Shown here: positions 7,479 to 12,483 of the stretch, piece after piece
How positions within the stretch are numbered: position 1 is the stretch's first letter
How the letters are laid out: each line of letters starts with the position of its first letter
Assembly: GCA_965660635.1 (NCBI GenBank)
Contig: CBFIAS010000044.1
Span: 1-14,559, forward strand
DNA length: 14,559 nucleotides
From: UBA7374 sp965660635
GTDB lineage: Bacteria; Verrucomicrobiota; Verrucomicrobiia; Opitutales; Coraliomargaritaceae
Reading direction: 5' to 3'
Translations under genes and position numbers: made by a program
The notes under the pieces: generated by a model
Seen by the model: the letters and a program-made list of their open reading frames with translations, nothing else
Told to the model about the DNA's origin: nothing
Databases searched by the model: none

Positions 7479-7991
7479 TTATGCCTCACATCCGTGGCAG
7501 CACCCCCGCCTGCGGCACAGGCGGAAATTGCGCACGTGCGCGCCGACGAGGAACAACCCGCCCACGGTGTTGACCCATGCCGCTTTTTTCACCGGCAGGG
7601 GGGACTCCGAAAGATCACGGGCACAATCCTCGCAGTGTGCCTCACCGGCCACCGCAGCACCGTGCGAGGCATTGTGCATGCGTTCGGAGACAACGACCGA
7701 CACCAGCAGGCACAGGCCCACCACACTAAACAGGCCCACCCAACGATCCTTGTGCTTCCGGCAACCCATGAAAACCGCCAGCGTCGTCGTCGGCAATACC
7801 CCGAACAGCATCCACAAATGGAAGTCCTCGTGTACAAAAAAGGACGTTGCCACAATCGGCAGCAACACCACCAGCACCGGCGTCAGCAGGCAGTGCACCG
7901 CACACACGCCGGCCAAGCCAATGGCCAGTTTGTCGAGCAAGCTTTGCGGGGCGTCTTTGGTTGGCGCGTTTTCCATAATCAAGCTCTTCAA
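7479..7991 (-). CDS. MerC-like small membrane protein
   Basis: A 170-residue inner-membrane protein with about four hydrophobic helices. The first contains LAGVCAVHCLLTPVLVVLLP, where the CxxxC (Cys29, Cys33 counted from the TTG) within a membrane helix is the metal-site pattern of MerC-type proteins. His-containing segments follow (FFVHEDFHLWM, HNASHGA, EAHCEDCARDL). The C-terminus is Cys/His-rich (LCRRRGCCHGCEA). MerC proteins were described as mercury transporters, but homologues beside Zur regulators are generally thought to handle zinc; that role is inference here. It is convergent with the regulator gene, with only 22 bp between stops. The start chosen is TTG at 7991 because AAAGGAG lies 7 bases before it. 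ATG at 7976 (165 residues) or a TTG at 8018 (179 residues, which would bury the Shine-Dalgarno inside the gene) are the alternatives. Confidence 0.8.
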   Translation of the reverse strand: MKSLIMENAPTKDAPQSLLDKLAIGLAGVCAVHCLLTPVLVVLLPIVATSFFVHEDFHLWMLFGVLPTTTLAVFMGCRKHKDRWVGLFSVVGLCLLVSVVVSERMHNASHGAAVAGEAHCEDCARDLSESPLPVKKAAWVNTVGGLFLVGAHVRNFRLCRRRGCCHGCEA

Positions 7992-7998
7992 ACGAAAA

Positions 7999-8005
7999 CT
8001 CCTTT
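7999..8005 (-). promoter_or_regulatory. Ribosome binding site deciding a TTG start for the MerC-like gene
   Basis: AAAGGAG on the minus strand, 7 bases from TTG at 7991 but 22 bases from the first in-frame ATG at 7976. It is one of the few strong Shine-Dalgarno sequences in the window and favours the TTG start. Confidence 0.55.
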
Positions 8006-8071
8006 CATTAAAACGCAAGCGGCAATTCTCCCTTACTTGACCTGGTTCGCATACTCTCTTTCCTCAATTGC

Positions 8072-8569
8072 ATGACTGATTGCGACAACGGCCCAACCGG
8101 AGAAATCTGCTTCGACCTGCCCTCTCCCTACGAGCCACATCCCTGCGGGCTACTCCATTTGCCCCGCTTCATCGCCAAGTGCCGGAAACACCTGCGTGGC
8201 GAGCTCCCGAAATCCTACCAGAAGAACTTCCGTCGCGGCTTCGACCGCTTCCTTTGCCTCCATCTCGGCATCGACCCGGATGAAGTACTGCAGGCGGTAG
8301 AGCAAGCCGGAGACGACGACATCGCGCTGGACGGCCTGCTCGGTGAAATCTTTCCCGAAGACCTGCGGGTCGCCGAATGGAACCGGGAAATCACGAAAAA
8401 GGGCCGGACCGAGGCCGGGCGGGAATTTCTCGCTGAATCGCTGACCAACATGGGTACCCCCCAAATGATCGGCCAAATCGAATGCGTCATGGACATGATG
8501 GACTTCGACGAAGGCCGCATCCCCGGGTTTTCCGACGAACGGCGCAAACAGTGGAAATCTGCTTTATAG
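8072..8569 (+). CDS. DUF5069-family protein
   Basis: A 165-residue soluble protein that I place in DUF5069 by the block LLHLPRFIAKCRKHLRGELPKSYQKNFRRGFDRFLC (starting near residue 27) and a following acidic, helical second half. No signal peptide, membrane segment or catalytic motif is obvious. The function of the family is unknown to me; it is frequent in Verrucomicrobiota and Planctomycetes, often as paralogues. It is divergent from the MerC-like gene (80 bp between starts), so a shared promoter region is possible. Its last codons, encoding ERRKQWKS, lie inside a 24-bp sequence repeated exactly at 9799-9822, so the present C-terminus (ending ...KSAL) may have been created by an insertion. 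In the second copy the same frame continues 8 residues further to a TGA at 9848. Confidence 0.8.
   Translation: MTDCDNGPTGEICFDLPSPYEPHPCGLLHLPRFIAKCRKHLRGELPKSYQKNFRRGFDRFLCLHLGIDPDEVLQAVEQAGDDDIALDGLLGEIFPEDLRVAEWNREITKKGRTEAGREFLAESLTNMGTPQMIGQIECVMDMMDFDEGRIPGFSDERRKQWKSAL
8536..8559 (+). repeat. 24-bp direct repeat, copy 1 (in the 3' end of the DUF5069 gene)
   Basis: This sequence, beginning CGAACGGCGCAAAC and ending GTGGAAATC, recurs without mismatch at 9799-9822. The bases on either side differ between copies (A/T around copy 1, C/C around copy 2). The start-to-start distance is 1263 bases, a multiple of three. It encodes ERRKQWKS of the DUF5069 protein. Confidence 0.9.
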
Positions 8570-8614
8570 AGAACACCGATAAAAGTCATTAATCTCCAAA
8601 ATTAATTAGATAAA

Positions 8615-8641
8615 ACCAAAAATAACGTGTTGTGTTTTGGT
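8615..8641. promoter_or_regulatory. Inverted repeat overlapping a -10-like element before the HTH gene
   Basis: Perfect 7-bp arms ACCAAAA (8615-8621) and TTTTGGT (8635-8641) with a 13-base spacer. The right arm runs into TGGTATATT, an extended -10-like element (TATATT at 8641-8646), 24 bp before the HTH gene ATG. It is a reasonable autoregulatory operator for a small XRE-type repressor; this is inference. Confidence 0.4.
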
Positions 8642-8664
8642 ATATTCAGGCTTACACAATTTAA

Positions 8665-8883
8665 ATGAATGAAGCTGAGAATACGCTCAGGAATATACTG
8701 GATAGCAACGGACTCGGGCAAACAGAGCTGGCGATTGAATCGAAGGTTTCGCTCGGAACCATCAACAAGCTATGCAATAACCATATCTCTGTAACCTTAA
8801 AAACAAAAAATCGTCTGCTCATCGGCCTGAACAAATTGTCGGGCAAACACTTAACCATTGACGAGGTCTTTCCCCCTGAATAG
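8665..8883 (+). CDS. Small XRE/Cro-type helix-turn-helix protein
   Basis: A 72-residue protein consisting essentially of one Cro/C1-type HTH domain. NTLRNILDSNGLGQTELAIE is followed by SKVSLGTINKLCNN, with the turn and recognition helix at about residues 19-38, then VTLKTKNRLLIGLNKLSG and a short tail ending TIDEVFPPE. This is the size and shape of phage-type repressors and of antitoxin-like regulators in small accessory modules. No effector domain is present. It is the first gene of the repeat-flanked cassette; an inverted repeat with a -10-like element lies just upstream, suggesting autoregulation. The next gene begins 22 bases after its stop. Composition is AT-richer than the chromosomal genes around it. 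Confidence 0.78.
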   Translation: MNEAENTLRNILDSNGLGQTELAIESKVSLGTINKLCNNHISVTLKTKNRLLIGLNKLSGKHLTIDEVFPPE

Positions 8884-8905
8884 CAGTCTACGATTTTTTA
8901 ATCTT

Positions 8906-9103
8906 ATGAACATCGAAAAACAGGCAAAAAAGGAAGCGAGTGAGTTTCTGGCGGATCTCGACCGGAAACGCGCACGACAACTCGGGCGTGGCAATATCTT
9001 ATTGCAACGCGGCATGTTTCGTAATCAGGAGGAGTGGGATGCGCTTCGTGCGGATCATCCGGCGAGACTTGAGCGCTTGGGCCGGATGCTGGGAGCCAAA
9101 TAG
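8906..9103 (+). CDS. Small charged protein of unknown function (65 residues)
   Basis: I do not recognise this protein. The ATG at 8906 gives MNIEKQAKKEASEFLADLD, followed by a basic stretch (RKRARQLGRG) and a second amphipathic helix (FRNQEEWDALRADHPARLERLGRML). It is highly charged, probably all-helical, with no Cys, no signal peptide and no membrane segment. A longer in-frame form from a TTG at 8858 would overlap the HTH gene by 26 bp and add an unlikely N-terminus, so the ATG is preferred. It is 22 bases after the HTH stop and 17 bases before the next gene, so the three probably form one transcript. It could be a partner or antitoxin-like component, but nothing in the sequence shows this. 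Confidence 0.6.
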   Translation: MNIEKQAKKEASEFLADLDRKRARQLGRGNILLQRGMFRNQEEWDALRADHPARLERLGRMLGAK

Positions 9104-9120
9104 TCGCGATTGACCGTCGT

Positions 9121-9717
9121 ATGGACTACAGAAAAATCGTATCCCTGCACGCAAAACTGTGCAAGCGGATCAAGCAATTTGAGACGGCCTTTCCCAGCAA
9201 GGCACCACCACCGGAAGTGGCTGCCGAGCTACGCTATGCACTACGTGCGGAGATGGAAACCCGCGAAGAAGAGCTCAAGGAGACCCCAGACAAGACCCGA
9301 ATCAGCGAAGCCATGGCCCGCACACACCACGCTTTGCTATGCGCCTATCACGATCTGCTCGACGGAGTCGTCATCGATCTTACGAACTTCTTTGAGGAAA
9401 TTATTAATGGCCGCCTCGAAGCTGCAATCCAAGTGCTTGGAACGCAGCGCCTGCAGATTTTGTCCGATTTGGATGAAGTCACCGAACTGATTGCCGAATC
9501 GCGGGGCAATCTCGAAAACCGCCCCGATATCTACGACACCCGTCTCTATGACGAGTGGTTCGAAAAGCTGCTCAGCCACAAGAAGCTTCTGAGTCGAAAA
9601 GCGATTGAAGACATCATAACAATCGACCGCAAAAGGAAGAGGCGCAACCGCTGGGAACTCATCATCAGTATTGCTGCCTTGATAGTCAGCATTCTAGGGG
9701 TTGCGATTGTGTTCTAG
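9121..9717 (+). CDS. Tail-anchored membrane protein of unknown function
   Basis: A 198-residue protein whose first 170 residues look helical and strongly charged (for example LRAEMETREEELKETPDK and DLTNFFEEIINGRLEAAIQ). It ends in a basic cluster KRKRRNR immediately followed by one hydrophobic helix LIISIAALIVSILGVAIVF that finishes at the C-terminus. This arrangement predicts a cytoplasmic helical domain held at the inner membrane by a C-terminal tail. No enzymatic motif is visible and I do not recognise a family. It is the last and largest gene of the repeat-flanked cassette. Base composition is intermediate between the AT-rich HTH gene and the GC-rich chromosome. A role as a membrane effector or sensor is possible but unsupported. 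Confidence 0.72.
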   Translation: MDYRKIVSLHAKLCKRIKQFETAFPSKAPPPEVAAELRYALRAEMETREEELKETPDKTRISEAMARTHHALLCAYHDLLDGVVIDLTNFFEEIINGRLEAAIQVLGTQRLQILSDLDEVTELIAESRGNLENRPDIYDTRLYDEWFEKLLSHKKLLSRKAIEDIITIDRKRKRRNRWELIISIAALIVSILGVAIVF

Positions 9718-9798
9718 AACAGTCCGACGACGAACTCCGGCGAAAGGACGGCAACAAGCACTCCAAAGCCCTACTCAATACAGAGGAAATGAGCGCAC

Positions 9799-9822
9799 CG
9801 AACGGCGCAAACAGTGGAAATC
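9799..9822 (+). repeat. 24-bp direct repeat, copy 2 (abutting the polyprenyl synthase stop)
   Basis: Exact copy of 8536-8559. It ends three bases before the stop codon of the convergent polyprenyl synthase gene. Reading on in the DUF5069 frame from here gives ERRKQWKSSQTEDSPA then TGA at 9848. This copy could therefore be the original 3' end of the DUF5069 gene before insertion. Confidence 0.9.
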
Positions 9823-9837
9823 CTCTCAAACAGAGGA
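9821..9837. terminator. Short hairpin at the 3' end of the polyprenyl synthase gene
   Basis: TCCTCT and AGAGGA form a perfect 6-bp stem with a 5-base loop (CAAAC), overlapping the last codons of the minus-strand gene and the end of repeat copy 2. There is no T-run on either side, so intrinsic termination is doubtful. Confidence 0.2.
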
Positions 9838-10869
9838 CTCGCCCGCCTGAATCCGCCCCAGCTGGGCCCGCACCAGATCCGCGATCCGCAACATTGGCTC
9901 GACCGGAGGCAAATCACCAAAAGGCTCCATTGCCGCAACCGCACCCGAAACCTCCTCCTCGAACCGGGCCACCACTTCCTCAAAGACCGGAAAGTCCCGC
10001 AGGCGCCGGCAGAATTCTCCAGCCACGCTCGCATCCCCTTGCTTGTGCCGCGCCAGCAAGTCCGCGCGTTCCTCCACCGGCAAACGCTCCAATAAGAGTA
10101 ATAGCGGCAAGGTGAATTTGCCCTTCTCCAAGTCCGTTCCAAGGGTCTTGCCAATCATCGCCTCCTCGGCATAGAGATCCACCAAGTCATCAAACAATTG
10201 GTAGGCGATGCCCAGACGGCGGCCGAACAGCCCCGCAGCCTCGCAAAAGCCCGACTCGTAACCGGCCACCCGGGCCCCCAGCAGGCAGGCCGCCTCAAAA
10301 AGCTCCGCAGTCTTTAACTGTATCACCCGGAAATAAAACGCCCGGTCATGGTTGACCGCTCCGCGCTGGTAGGTCTGGGCAATTTCCCCCGCGCAAACCC
10401 GGGCCGTGGCCTGCGCCACCACCCGGCAAACCTCCGTCGTCTCAAAATCCGCCGCGAGCTTGAGCGCATGGGAAAACAACACGTCCCCAATCAACACGGC
10501 CGCCGATGCGCCATACTTCTTCGCCGCCGTCTCCTGCCGGTGCCGCGTGTCCGCCCCGTCGAGTATGTCGTCGTGCACCAGCGTGGCCAGATGCACCAAC
10601 TCGATTACCGCGCCCAGCCGAACCAAGTCCTCTTCCGCATTTTCCGACGCCCCCCCCCATCCACTGTAGGCCACCAGCATCGGACGCAAGCGCTTGCCGC
10701 TGTGACCCAGCACATAGCGGACATGCTCACGGATCTCCGGCTCAAAGGACTCTACTTGTTCCAGAAGAAATCCGTCCAACGCCTCCAGGTACGGCTTCAC
10801 CGGCGCATATACCTCCGCAAACCCGGCGGCAGCCACCTTGTCGGCTTCAGATTCAGATCGTGCAGTCAT
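9826..10869 (-). CDS. Long-chain all-trans polyprenyl diphosphate synthase
   Basis: The enzyme adds isopentenyl diphosphate units to an allylic diphosphate to make the side chain of respiratory quinones. The 347-residue product carries GKRLRP (58-63) and the first aspartate-rich motif in LVHDDILDGADTRHR (Asp100, Asp101, Asp104). It also has KTAELFEAA (186-194), the second motif LFDDLVD (Asp227, Asp228, Asp231) and TDLEKGKFTLP. Small residues (Ala95, Thr96) four and five places before the first motif point to a long product, as in octaprenyl synthases; the exact chain length cannot be read. The start at ATG 10869 lies 44 bases after the stop of the upstream hydrolase gene. A GTG at 10923 would overlap that gene and add a Cys/Leu-rich N-terminus and is less likely. 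A run of nine G (coding strand, 10658-10650) lies in the WGGA codons. Confidence 0.93.
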   Translation of the reverse strand: MTARSESEADKVAAAGFAEVYAPVKPYLEALDGFLLEQVESFEPEIREHVRYVLGHSGKRLRPMLVAYSGWGGASENAEEDLVRLGAVIELVHLATLVHDDILDGADTRHRQETAAKKYGASAAVLIGDVLFSHALKLAADFETTEVCRVVAQATARVCAGEIAQTYQRGAVNHDRAFYFRVIQLKTAELFEAACLLGARVAGYESGFCEAAGLFGRRLGIAYQLFDDLVDLYAEEAMIGKTLGTDLEKGKFTLPLLLLLERLPVEERADLLARHKQGDASVAGEFCRRLRDFPVFEEVVARFEEEVSGAVAAMEPFGDLPPVEPMLRIADLVRAQLGRIQAGESSV

Positions 10870-10913
10870 CTTTGCGGAGCATGCGGAACAAGCACGCAAA
10901 AGCAAACGACAAC

Positions 10914-11690
10914 TCAAGTGCACTCCGTGAACGCGGCAAGAAACCCCTCCCGGTCGTCGAAATGCAGGTTGTGTCCCGCTTCCGGCAGGATCACCTCGCG
11001 CAGTTGCGGAAACCAGTTCCGCATGGCATCTGCGTCTCCGTCCTCAATGAAGTCCGAACGCCCGCCCCGCAGCAGCAACACCGGGCCATCGTAGCTGTCC
11101 CCCTCCTTCAACGGATTCTGCCGCAGGTGAGGCAAGCTGTCGTGCAGGGCTTCCAGATTCATCACCCAGCGGAAGGCCCCGGTCGATTCGTCACGTGCCA
11201 GGTTGGTCAGGAGAAACTGCCGCATCCCCCAGTCCGCCACCAGCGGCTCAAGCAACTGCTCCGCCTCGCGGCGGCTGCCCAGTTCCCCCAAGTCGATGCG
11301 CCGCATCGCCCGGAACTCCGCATCGTGGTACGGCGGGTAGGCCTTGGCCGCGATATCGGCCACCACCAAACGCCGCACCCTCTCCGGAAAATCGCAGGCA
11401 ACACGCATCGCCACCTTCCCGCCCAGGCTGTGGCCCAGCAGGATCGCCGCCCCCAGTCCATGCGCATCCAGATAGCCCACAACGTCACCGGACAGCTCCG
11501 CCCAGCGCATTGATTCCGCATGCGGCGACCCGCCGTGGTTGCGAAGATCCAGCAAATGCACGTCGAAGCTTGCCTGAAGCACCTTGCCCACCGCGCTCCA
11601 GTTGCGCGACGAGCCAAGCAGCCCATGCAAAATGACCAGTGGTGCGGCGCCGGGATTGGCGAAACGCAGAGATTGGAGAGAGACAACCAT
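10914..11690 (-). CDS. Alpha/beta hydrolase, YbfF/ABHD11-like esterase
   Basis: A 258-residue soluble hydrolase. Seen: the oxyanion-hole motif HGLLGSSRNW (22-31), DLRNHGGSPH (48-57, a hallmark of the YbfF/ABHD11 branch), and the nucleophile elbow GHSLGG (Ser88). An acid candidate is Asp213 in RGGRSDFI, and the catalytic His240 lies in EAGHNLHFD. The triad is complete, so it should be active on an ester or thioester; the natural substrate is unknown. It lies upstream of the polyprenyl synthase gene on the same strand with a 44-base gap, suggesting co-transcription, though no metabolic link is evident. The start at ATG 11690 puts the first strand (VVSLQSLRF) at the N-terminus as in homologues; no strong Shine-Dalgarno is present. 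Confidence 0.9.
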   Translation of the reverse strand: MVVSLQSLRFANPGAAPLVILHGLLGSSRNWSAVGKVLQASFDVHLLDLRNHGGSPHAESMRWAELSGDVVGYLDAHGLGAAILLGHSLGGKVAMRVACDFPERVRRLVVADIAAKAYPPYHDAEFRAMRRIDLGELGSRREAEQLLEPLVADWGMRQFLLTNLARDESTGAFRWVMNLEALHDSLPHLRQNPLKEGDSYDGPVLLLRGGRSDFIEDGDADAMRNWFPQLREVILPEAGHNLHFDDREGFLAAFTECT

Positions 11691-11760
11691 CCTGATGGAA
11701 TTCTTGCCCCTCGGGCGGACGATTTGTCAGCAAAATTATGATTGCAAGAAGCCATTCCAC

Positions 11761-11776
11761 ATAAATATATATTTAT
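11761..11776. promoter_or_regulatory. 16-bp perfect palindrome before vapB-like gene, candidate operator/promoter
   Basis: ATAAATATATATTTAT is a perfect palindrome ending two bases before the proposed ATT start. It contains a -10-like TATATA (11766-11771), and TTGCAA (11742-11747) lies 18 bases upstream as a possible -35. VapB-type antitoxins commonly repress their own promoter at such palindromes. A transcript started here would begin around 11778, leaving almost no leader. AT-rich palindromes form easily by chance, so the role is inferred. Confidence 0.45.
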
Positions 11777-11778
11777 AT

Positions 11779-12024
11779 ATTAAAACAACCATAGATATGC
11801 CTGATGCTCTGATGCAGCGCGTTAAGACCGTTGCCGCCCAAAGGAAAACCACCTTCCGGGCCTTGGTTGTCGATGCATTGGAACGATCACTCGACCAGCC
11901 ATCCGCAGCTTTTCAACTCGAGGATGCAGCCGTCGGCCCCCCTCCGGAAGCAGGCGACCCGGTCGACAATGAAACGATCAATCGTGCGATCGATGCGCAG
12001 CGCGACCCTCCGTTAATCCCATGA
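11779..12024 (+). CDS. vapB: VapB-type ribbon-helix-helix antitoxin (start codon uncertain)
   Basis: The product neutralises the PIN toxin encoded next and probably represses the operon. The reading frame contains KTTIDMPDALMQRVKTVAA and then QRKTTFRALVVDALERSL, the beta strand and two helices of a ribbon-helix-helix DNA-binding domain. An acidic, Pro-rich toxin-binding tail follows (ending DAQRDPPLIP). The family normally starts M(R/K)TTID, but here the codon before KTTID is ATT (11779-11781), not ATG. The choices are: initiation at this ATT (81 residues, used here); the ATG at 11797, which would lose the DNA-binding strand; or an upstream ATG at 11695, which adds an unnatural N-terminus and overlaps nothing of the family. 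The stop overlaps the toxin start by four bases (ATGA), which implies coupled translation. Confidence 0.72.
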   Translation: MKTTIDMPDALMQRVKTVAAQRKTTFRALVVDALERSLDQPSAAFQLEDAAVGPPPEAGDPVDNETINRAIDAQRDPPLIP

Positions 12025-12455
12025 TCGCACTTGATACCAACATTCTGGTCCACGCCCACCGGAGGGAGGCCAGCCTGCACGAGCCAGCCCGAAAAACGGT
12101 GAAGGATCTCGCAGAGTCGATGCGCCCGTGGTGCATCTGCTTCCACAGCCTGGTCGAGTTTTACGGCATCGCCACACACGCCAGGGTCTGGCGCGAGGCC
12201 TCCAGCCCGGCACAGGCATTCCGGCAGATTCGAGCTTGGCGGGCCGCCCCGGGCCTTCGTATCCTCGGGGATTCCTCCGCCACACTGGACTTGCTGGAAT
12301 CATTCGCAACCGCCGCCAAAGTGCATGGCCCCGTTATACATGACGCACGTATTGCCGCTTGCTGCCTGACCAACGGAGTCAAGGAACTCTGGACGGTGGA
12401 TCGCGATTTCAGCCGGTTCCCGGAATTGAAAACAAGAAACCCCTTGATCGGATGA
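12021..12455 (+). CDS. vapC: VapC-type PIN-domain ribonuclease toxin
   Basis: A 144-residue PIN-domain protein, the toxin of a type II pair. VapC enzymes are Mg-dependent endoribonucleases that cut tRNA or rRNA. The four acidic active-site residues are all visible: Asp5 in MIALDTNILVH, Glu46 in FHSLVEFYGI, Asp108 in VIHDARIAACC and Asp127 in WTVDRDFSRFP. The toxin therefore looks intact, and the length is normal. The pattern RDFSRFPELKTRNPL near the C-terminus is typical of the group close to the mycobacterial PIN family. Its ATG overlaps the antitoxin stop by four bases, and it ends 28 bases before mutS on the same strand, so read-through into mutS is possible. Confidence 0.92.
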   Translation: MIALDTNILVHAHRREASLHEPARKTVKDLAESMRPWCICFHSLVEFYGIATHARVWREASSPAQAFRQIRAWRAAPGLRILGDSSATLDLLESFATAAKVHGPVIHDARIAACCLTNGVKELWTVDRDFSRFPELKTRNPLIG

Positions 12456-12483
12456 CCAAGCACGACAGACGTTGAAAGAAGCC

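Larger units (their letters stand above)
8560..9798 (+). other. Putative inserted cassette between 24-bp direct repeats
   Basis: The segment between the two repeat copies holds three same-strand genes of unknown role (HTH regulator, 65-residue protein, tail-anchored membrane protein) and about 80 bases without a gene at its right end (9718-9798). Its left part is AT-richer than the surrounding housekeeping genes. No integrase, transposase or terminal inverted repeats are visible, so the mechanism is not shown. The arrangement is consistent with site-specific or homology-mediated insertion at the 3' end of the DUF5069 gene. Confidence 0.45.

Noticed and set aside
8032..8070. GCAATT/AATTGC inverted repeat between the MerC-like and DUF5069 genes
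   Set aside because: Six-bp arms 27 bases apart; expected by chance at this length and not similar to the palindrome before the receptor.
7347..8075. Plus-strand ORFs (242 and 202 codons) over the MerC-like gene
   Set aside because: They are antisense to a protein with clear membrane helices and metal-ligand Cys; their own products are Gln/His/Arg-rich without features.
10506..11513. Plus-strand ORF (335 codons) across the polyprenyl synthase and hydrolase genes
   Set aside because: It spans two well-supported minus-strand genes, is Pro/Arg/His-rich and shows no recognisable domain.
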